Origin: CAYUHJ01 sp964444365
GTDB taxonomy: Bacteria > Planctomycetota > Planctomycetia > Gemmatales > Gemmataceae
Assembly: GCA_964444365.1 (NCBI GenBank)
Contig: CAYUHJ010000254.1
Coordinates: 1 to 8,396, forward strand
Direction: 5' to 3'
DNA: 8,396 nt
Below are positions 5,391 through 8,396 of the stretch, in pieces (the first letter of the stretch is position 1; every line of letters starts with the position of its first letter). The notes below the pieces were generated by a model. The model searched no databases, had not been told where the DNA came from, and saw only the letters and a program-made list of their open reading frames with translations. The position numbers were made by a program, and so were the translations under genes.

Positions 5391-5765
5391 TCCCCGCCGG
5401 GCGGCCTCGACGATCAGGGCGAGCACCGGGTTCAGCCGGGTGAACGCCTCCCGGTCGCCGACCCGGACCAACTCGTCCAGCAGCTGCCGGGCCTGCGCGT
5501 GCAGCGTCGGCAGCGGGTCGGGCGGTGAGTCGGCCGGCAGCAGGTCGGCCACGCTCGTCCCGAGCGCCGCGGCCACCCGCTCGACCAGGTCGATCCCGGG
5601 GGCGATCTTCGCCCCCTCCAGCCGGGACACGTAGGCGACGGTCACCTGGGCCAGCCGGGCCAGGTCGGCCTGCGTCATCCCGCGGGCCAGCCGCACGTCC
5701 CGCAGCCGGGCGGCGAACCGCCGGACCAGGTCGGACTGCCGGATCGGCACACGGCGTCGGGCCAT
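5388..5765 (-). CDS. XRE-family helix-turn-helix transcriptional regulator
   Basis: The protein has 125 residues. Residues about 13-76 form the five-helix Cro/C1-type domain: R16-F-A-A-R-L-R-D-V-R-L-A-R-G-M30, then T31-Q-A-D-L-A-R-L-A-Q-V-T-V-A-Y-V-S-R-L-E50 as helix-turn-recognition helix, G51 after it, and L60-V-E-R-V-A-A-A-L-G-T-S-V-A-D-L-L76 closing the domain. Residues about 85-125 are mostly helical (LHAQARQLLDELVRVGDREAF...LIVEAARRG) and probably dimerise; there is no metal or ligand domain I recognise. The ATG at 5763-5765 follows GGGAGGGG closely. Longer reading to 5978 adds low-quality sequence and would cover the AT-rich regulatory region, so it is rejected. The gene is divergent from the GYF_2 unit, and the space between contains a promoter with a dyad on its -35 box, so it probably represses that unit. 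Confidence 0.92.
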   Translation of the reverse strand: MARRRVPIRQSDLVRRFAARLRDVRLARGMTQADLARLAQVTVAYVSRLEGAKIAPGIDLVERVAAALGTSVADLLPADSPPDPLPTLHAQARQLLDELVRVGDREAFTRLNPVLALIVEAARRG

Positions 5766-5826
5766 ACCCACCCCTCCCAGTTGCATCGGGCCGGGGGGCC
5801 GGGAGGCAAGAAGCCACAAAAGGCTC

Positions 5827-5846
5827 GTTGACTTGCTTTTGACAAC
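5827..5846. promoter_or_regulatory. Candidate operator dyad for the XRE regulator
   Basis: GTTGAC (5827-5832) and GACAAC (5841-5846) form a 5-of-6 inverted repeat around eight bases, 20 bp overall. It covers the -35 box of the plus-strand promoter. TTGAC also recurs as a direct repeat 11 bases apart (5828 and 5839), one helical turn. It lies in a stretch (5811-5855) with 19 G/C in 45, far below the window norm. Size and position fit a dimeric Cro/C1-type protein; binding is inferred. Confidence 0.5.
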
Positions 5847-5855
5847 AACTACACT
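5828..5855 (+). promoter_or_regulatory. Sigma-70-like promoter of the GYF_2 unit
   Basis: TTGACT (5828-5833) and TACACT (5850-5855) are separated by 16 bases; they match TTGACA at 5 of 6 and TATAAT at 4 of 6. It is the best promoter I found in the window and lies in its clearest AT-rich pocket. Transcription would start near 5862, leaving a leader of about 187 bases before the GTG at 6049. A second -35-like TTGACA at 5839 has no matching -10 box. Confidence 0.6.
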
Positions 5856-5861
5856 CGGACG

Positions 5862-6048
5862 GAAACAGCCCGTCGCCGGTGCCCCTAATCGCGCCGGCGG
5901 GTCCCGCTCCGCGAGCAGCGGTCCCGTCGTTCGACCAGCGGCATAGCGGCCCGTGCTGGAACTCCCCCGGCGCGACACGCCCGGGCGACGGCTCCGCCGC
6001 TCTCCGGGTCGTGTTTCGGGCGGCGGGCCGCGGCACGAGGGTTTCTAC
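5862..6048 (+). other. Untranslated leader of the GYF_2-TPR gene
   Basis: The predicted transcript start and the chosen GTG are about 187 bases apart. The in-frame reading from an ATG at 5953 gives a Arg/Pro/Gly-rich stretch unlike any domain. I see a weak dyad, CGCCGG/CCGGCG with a 14-base loop, beginning near 5873, and no riboswitch or attenuator that I recognise. Confidence 0.3.
6037..6041 (+). promoter_or_regulatory. Ribosome-binding site that sets the GTG start
   Basis: GAGGG lies seven bases upstream of the GTG at 6049. Starting here places the GYF_2 domain directly at the N-terminus, as in the next gene, and is preferred to the ATG at 5953, whose upstream sequence has no comparable site. 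Confidence 0.65.
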
Positions 6049-7350
6049 GTGGGCACGACCTGGCACTACGAGACCGGCGGGCGGGCGGTCGGCCCCCTGG
6101 CCTGGGACGAGCTGAAGGCGCTGGCGGCCGTCGGCCGGGTCCGGGCCGACGACCCGGTCTGGGCCGACGGCGGGCCCCGGCGTCGCGCGTCCGACGTCCC
6201 GGGGCTGCTCCCGTCCGAGCGCGACGCCCTCCCGGCCGCCCCCTCCACCGGCGGGTCGTCGGCGGGCCGGTGGCGTTCGTGGGTGTCGGTGGCCGGCGGC
6301 GGGGCGCTGCTGGTGGCGGCCGGGGTCGCCAAGCAGGTCACGGCCCCGCCCGCCCCGGCCGACCCGCCCGCGCGGCCGGCACCGGCGGTTCCCCCGCTCG
6401 ACAAGGAGAAGTTCAAGGCGTTCCTCGCCGGGCAGGGGGCCGAGCGGGCGCGGCCGCACATCGACCGCGGGCGGGACCTCCGGGGGCGGGGCGAGCACGA
6501 CGCCGCGGTGGCGGCGTTCTCCGACGCCGTCCGGGCGTACCCCGGGTCGGCCGAGGCGTACCTCGAACGGGGCCTCACCCGCCGGCAGGCGGGCGACCCG
6601 AAGGGGGCGGTGGACGACTACACCGAGGCGATCCGGCTGAAACCGGGGTGGGCCCTGGCGTACGCCAACCGGGCCGGCTCCCTCGCCGCCCTCGGGGAGA
6701 ACGACCGGGCGGTGGCCGACGCCACCGAGGCCGTCCGGCTCGACCCGGCCGAGCCGGTCGCCTATGTCAACCGGGCCATGGCGTACCTGGGGCTGGGCCG
6801 GGACGAGGACGCGATCCGGGACTGCGACGAGGCCCTCCGGCTTGCCCCCGACACGGCCGCCGCCCACTACAACCGCGGGCTCGCCCGGCACAACCGGGCC
6901 GACCACCCCGGGGCAATCTCCGACTTCGACGCCGCCATCCGGCTGGACCCCGGGTACGGCAAGGCCCACTACAACCGCGGGCTGACCCGGCTGGTGCTGA
7001 AGCACTACGCCGCCGCCCGGGACGACTTCGCCGCGGCCCGCCGGCTGACCCCCGACCACGCCATGGCGCACGTCATGGAGGCGTTCGTCCTGGCCTGCTG
7101 CCCGGACGCCGCCCTGCGGGACGAGCCGCGGGCGGTCGAGCTGGCCGCCCGGGCCTGTGAGCTGACCGGCGGGAAGGAGTTCTACCCGCTGGCGGCCCTC
7201 GCCGCGGCACACGCCGAGTGCGGGCGGTTCGACGAGGCGGTCCGCCTGGCACTCCGGGCCGAGGCGGTTGCGGCCGACGGGCAGAAGGCGGACGTCCGGA
7301 AGGACCTGGCACTGTACCGGGCCGGCAAGCCGGCGCGGGACGACCGATGA
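6049..7350 (+). CDS. GYF_2-domain, single membrane helix, TPR-repeat protein
   Basis: The protein has 433 residues from a GTG start. Residues about 4-54 are a GYF_2-type domain (W5-H-Y...R-A-V-G-P-L-A-W-D-E-L...D-D-P-V-W-A...D-V-P-G-L), a presumed protein-interaction module common in planctomycetes. A Ser/Pro linker leads to one hydrophobic helix (about 78-97), then a Pro/Ala-rich spacer (99-116). From about 134 come six 34-residue TPRs (134, 168, 202, 236, 270 and 304 as approximate starts) with the A-x-x-Y-x-N/E-R-G...A-I...D-P-G pattern, and a looser helical region (about 340-425) that may hold further repeats. The protein probably sits in the membrane with GYF_2 and TPR parts on opposite sides, acting as a scaffold; no catalytic site is visible. 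It follows the XRE-linked promoter and precedes a second GYF_2 gene. The TPR binding partner is unknown. Confidence 0.85.
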   Translation: MGTTWHYETGGRAVGPLAWDELKALAAVGRVRADDPVWADGGPRRRASDVPGLLPSERDALPAAPSTGGSSAGRWRSWVSVAGGGALLVAAGVAKQVTAPPAPADPPARPAPAVPPLDKEKFKAFLAGQGAERARPHIDRGRDLRGRGEHDAAVAAFSDAVRAYPGSAEAYLERGLTRRQAGDPKGAVDDYTEAIRLKPGWALAYANRAGSLAALGENDRAVADATEAVRLDPAEPVAYVNRAMAYLGLGRDEDAIRDCDEALRLAPDTAAAHYNRGLARHNRADHPGAISDFDAAIRLDPGYGKAHYNRGLTRLVLKHYAAARDDFAAARRLTPDHAMAHVMEAFVLACCPDAALRDEPRAVELAARACELTGGKEFYPLAALAAAHAECGRFDEAVRLALRAEAVAADGQKADVRKDLALYRAGKPARDDR

Positions 7351-7439
7351 CCGGCAGCCGCCAACTGTGGTGGCGCCTCCTCAATCCTGTACCCGGGCCG
7401 GCGCGAGGCGGCGGCGACCGGGCGGCCGTGGGGACCGCG

Positions 7440-8396
7440 ATGGGCGTTCACTGGTACGTCGCGAAGCCGGGCCGGGAGGTAGGCCCGCTCTCCTGGGGCG
7501 AGCTGCGGGACCTGGCGGCGGCCGGGCAGGTCGGGCCGGACGACCCGGTGTGGCCGGGCGACGACGGCCCCCGGGTGCGGGCGGCGGACGTCCCCGGGCT
7601 GGTCCTGTCGGCGGTCGCGGACGGGGTGTCCCCCGGGGAGGTCCCGGGCCGGCCGGCCGCGGGCGGCGGGCGGCTCGCCGCGGCGGCCGTCGTCGCGGGG
7701 ACGGCCTGCTTCGCCGGCTGGTGGCTGGCCGTCCGGGCGGCCGCCGAGCTGACCGCCGGGACCCGGTGGCTGCCCGACGTCCCGGCCGGGTGGGCGTCGG
7801 TCGTCCCGGCCGTGGCCGCCGCCTGCGGCGGGTATGCGGCCGCCCGGGCGGCCCATCGGGCGGTCCGGCCGGTACGGCCGGTCCTGGTCGCCAACCTGGC
7901 GGCCGCGGCGGCCGCGGCGGCCGCCGGGCTGGCCGGGGCGGCGGTCTACGGGGTCGGCGGGTTCGGGTGGGACCTCGCCGCCGTGTGGTTCACGTCGCCG
8001 GTGTGGCGGGTGGTCGGCGGGCCGCTGGCCGGGGGGCTCGTCGGCGGGCTGGTGGCGGTCGGCTGGCTGGTCACCCGGGCGGCGAACGACCCGGCCCCGA
8101 AGCCGGTGCCGGCCCGCGACCACGTCGAGTTCCTCGTCGCCCAGCTCACCCCGTCGGTGTGGGACGAGGTCTGGGTGGTGGCCCGGCGGGTGCTGGGGGA
8201 CGCCCTGGCCCCGCGGTTCGCCCCGGCGGCGGTCGGCGGGCTCGCCCTGGTCGGGGCGGCGAACGCCGCCGTGGTCGGGGCCGCCGGCCTGGCCGGCGGG
8301 TTCCGGGCCGTGCTCGGGTGGGCGGCGGTCGCCGCCGCGGTCGCGGCCGGCGGCGGGGCCGCCGAGCTGACGGTCCGGGAGGCGGCGGGGGAGGCG
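7440..8396 (+). CDS. GYF_2-domain polytopic membrane protein (3' end beyond window)
   Basis: This is an open frame with no stop before the window edge; 319 residues are visible. Residues about 4-54 are a GYF_2-type domain (W5-Y-V...R-E-V-G-P-L-S-W-G-E-L...D-D-P-V-W...D-V-P-G-L) very similar to that of the gene before it, pointing to duplication. Then come about six Ala/Gly/Val-rich hydrophobic segments (about 79-98, 118-138, 147-172, 189-211, 261-285, 289-308), with a polar stretch at 213-258 (KPVPARDHVEFLVAQLTPSVWDEVW...). No transport, enzyme or receptor family is recognised. The ATG at 7440 has GGGGA at 7430-7434. An in-frame ATG at 7347 overlaps the previous stop (ATGA) and would add 31 residues, but these are unlike a domain. 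It probably forms an operon and perhaps a complex with the GYF_2-TPR protein. Confidence 0.78.
   Translation, partial: MGVHWYVAKPGREVGPLSWGELRDLAAAGQVGPDDPVWPGDDGPRVRAADVPGLVLSAVADGVSPGEVPGRPAAGGGRLAAAAVVAGTACFAGWWLAVRAAAELTAGTRWLPDVPAGWASVVPAVAAACGGYAAARAAHRAVRPVRPVLVANLAAAAAAAAAGLAGAAVYGVGGFGWDLAAVWFTSPVWRVVGGPLAGGLVGGLVAVGWLVTRAANDPAPKPVPARDHVEFLVAQLTPSVWDEVWVVARRVLGDALAPRFAPAAVGGLALVGAANAAVVGAAGLAGGFRAVLGWAAVAAAVAAGGGAAELTVREAAGEA
7899..7925 (+). repeat. Nine-base tandem repeat encoding poly-alanine
   Basis: GCGGCCGCG occurs three times in a row, with a single mismatch in the last copy. It encodes nine alanines within the third hydrophobic segment of the GYF_2 membrane protein. In-frame slippage could change helix length without breaking the frame. 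Confidence 0.8.

Noticed and set aside
5839..5866. Second promoter starting at TTGACA (5839-5844)
   Set aside because: No TATAAT-like box lies 15-19 bases downstream; the pair 5828/5850 is better.
5766..5978. Longer N-terminus for the XRE regulator
   Set aside because: It would translate through the AT-rich promoter and dyad; the start at 5765 has its own ribosome-binding site and fits the usual length of such regulators.
5953..6048. ATG start 96 bases upstream of the GYF_2 domain
   Set aside because: The added 32 residues are Arg/Pro/Gly-rich without a domain; the GTG at 6049 has GAGGG at good spacing and matches the domain-first layout of the next gene.
5026..7212. Minus-strand open frame of over 700 codons through the XRE region and the GYF_2-TPR gene
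   Set aside because: It crosses the AT-rich promoter region and three supported genes and gives Pro/Arg/Gly-rich sequence without any recognisable domain.
7899..7925. Tandem repeat as part of a CRISPR or replication-origin iteron array
   Set aside because: Units are nine bases, contiguous, in frame and encode alanine; no spacers and no neighbouring replication or cas genes.
7182..8123. Minus-strand open frame opposite the second GYF_2 gene
   Set aside because: Low-complexity antisense sequence; the plus frame contains a clear GYF_2 domain and regular hydrophobic segments.

Overview
The window is extremely GC-rich protein-coding DNA, with codon third positions almost all G or C. The best taxonomic guess is a planctomycete of the Gemmata group (Gemmataceae). 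That guess rests on base composition, on two adjacent genes that open with a GYF_2-type domain (W-x-Y/H...VGPL-W-EL...DDPVW...VPGL) fused to membrane or TPR segments, and on a short MgtE-like transporter. It comes from family knowledge and could not be checked by a search. No rRNA, tRNA, CRISPR array, transposase or phage gene was seen.

Bases 1-4438, plus strand: a possible tail of an upstream gene, a small unknown gene (117-419), and a compact run of three recognisable genes. These are a CPA2/Kef-type cation:proton antiporter with RCK_N and RCK_C domains (490-2490), a tandem universal stress protein (2547-3458), and a CBS-MgtE-type divalent cation transporter (3455-4438). The last two overlap by four bases (ATGA), so they are almost certainly co-transcribed and translationally coupled. 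The set looks like an ion-homeostasis and stress operon: K+/H+ exchange gated by nucleotide through RCK, an ATP-binding stress protein, and Mg2+ transport gated through CBS.

Bases 4439-5390: a convergent minus-strand gene (4447-4839) encodes a lone four-helix DUF4118 domain, the membrane part of the KdpD potassium sensor. Its start has a perfect Shine-Dalgarno sequence directly preceded by a long imperfect inverted repeat (4853-4924), which could fold as a structured 5' leader. Divergent from it is a 101-residue two-helix membrane protein of unknown function (5050-5355).

Bases 5388-8396: a minus-strand XRE-type regulator (5388-5765) is divergent from a two-gene unit. The first encodes a GYF_2-membrane-helix-TPR protein (6049-7350) and the second a GYF_2-polytopic membrane protein (7440 onward, running off the window). 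The space between regulator and unit is an AT-rich island with a good sigma-70-like promoter. An inverted repeat covers its -35 box, which suggests that the XRE protein controls the GYF_2 pair.

The most useful leads are the structured leader of the DUF4118 gene, the KdpD-like parts (USP and DUF4118) beside an RCK antiporter, the altered pore signature of the MgtE-like protein, and the XRE/operator/GYF_2 module. None of these is proven novel from sequence alone.
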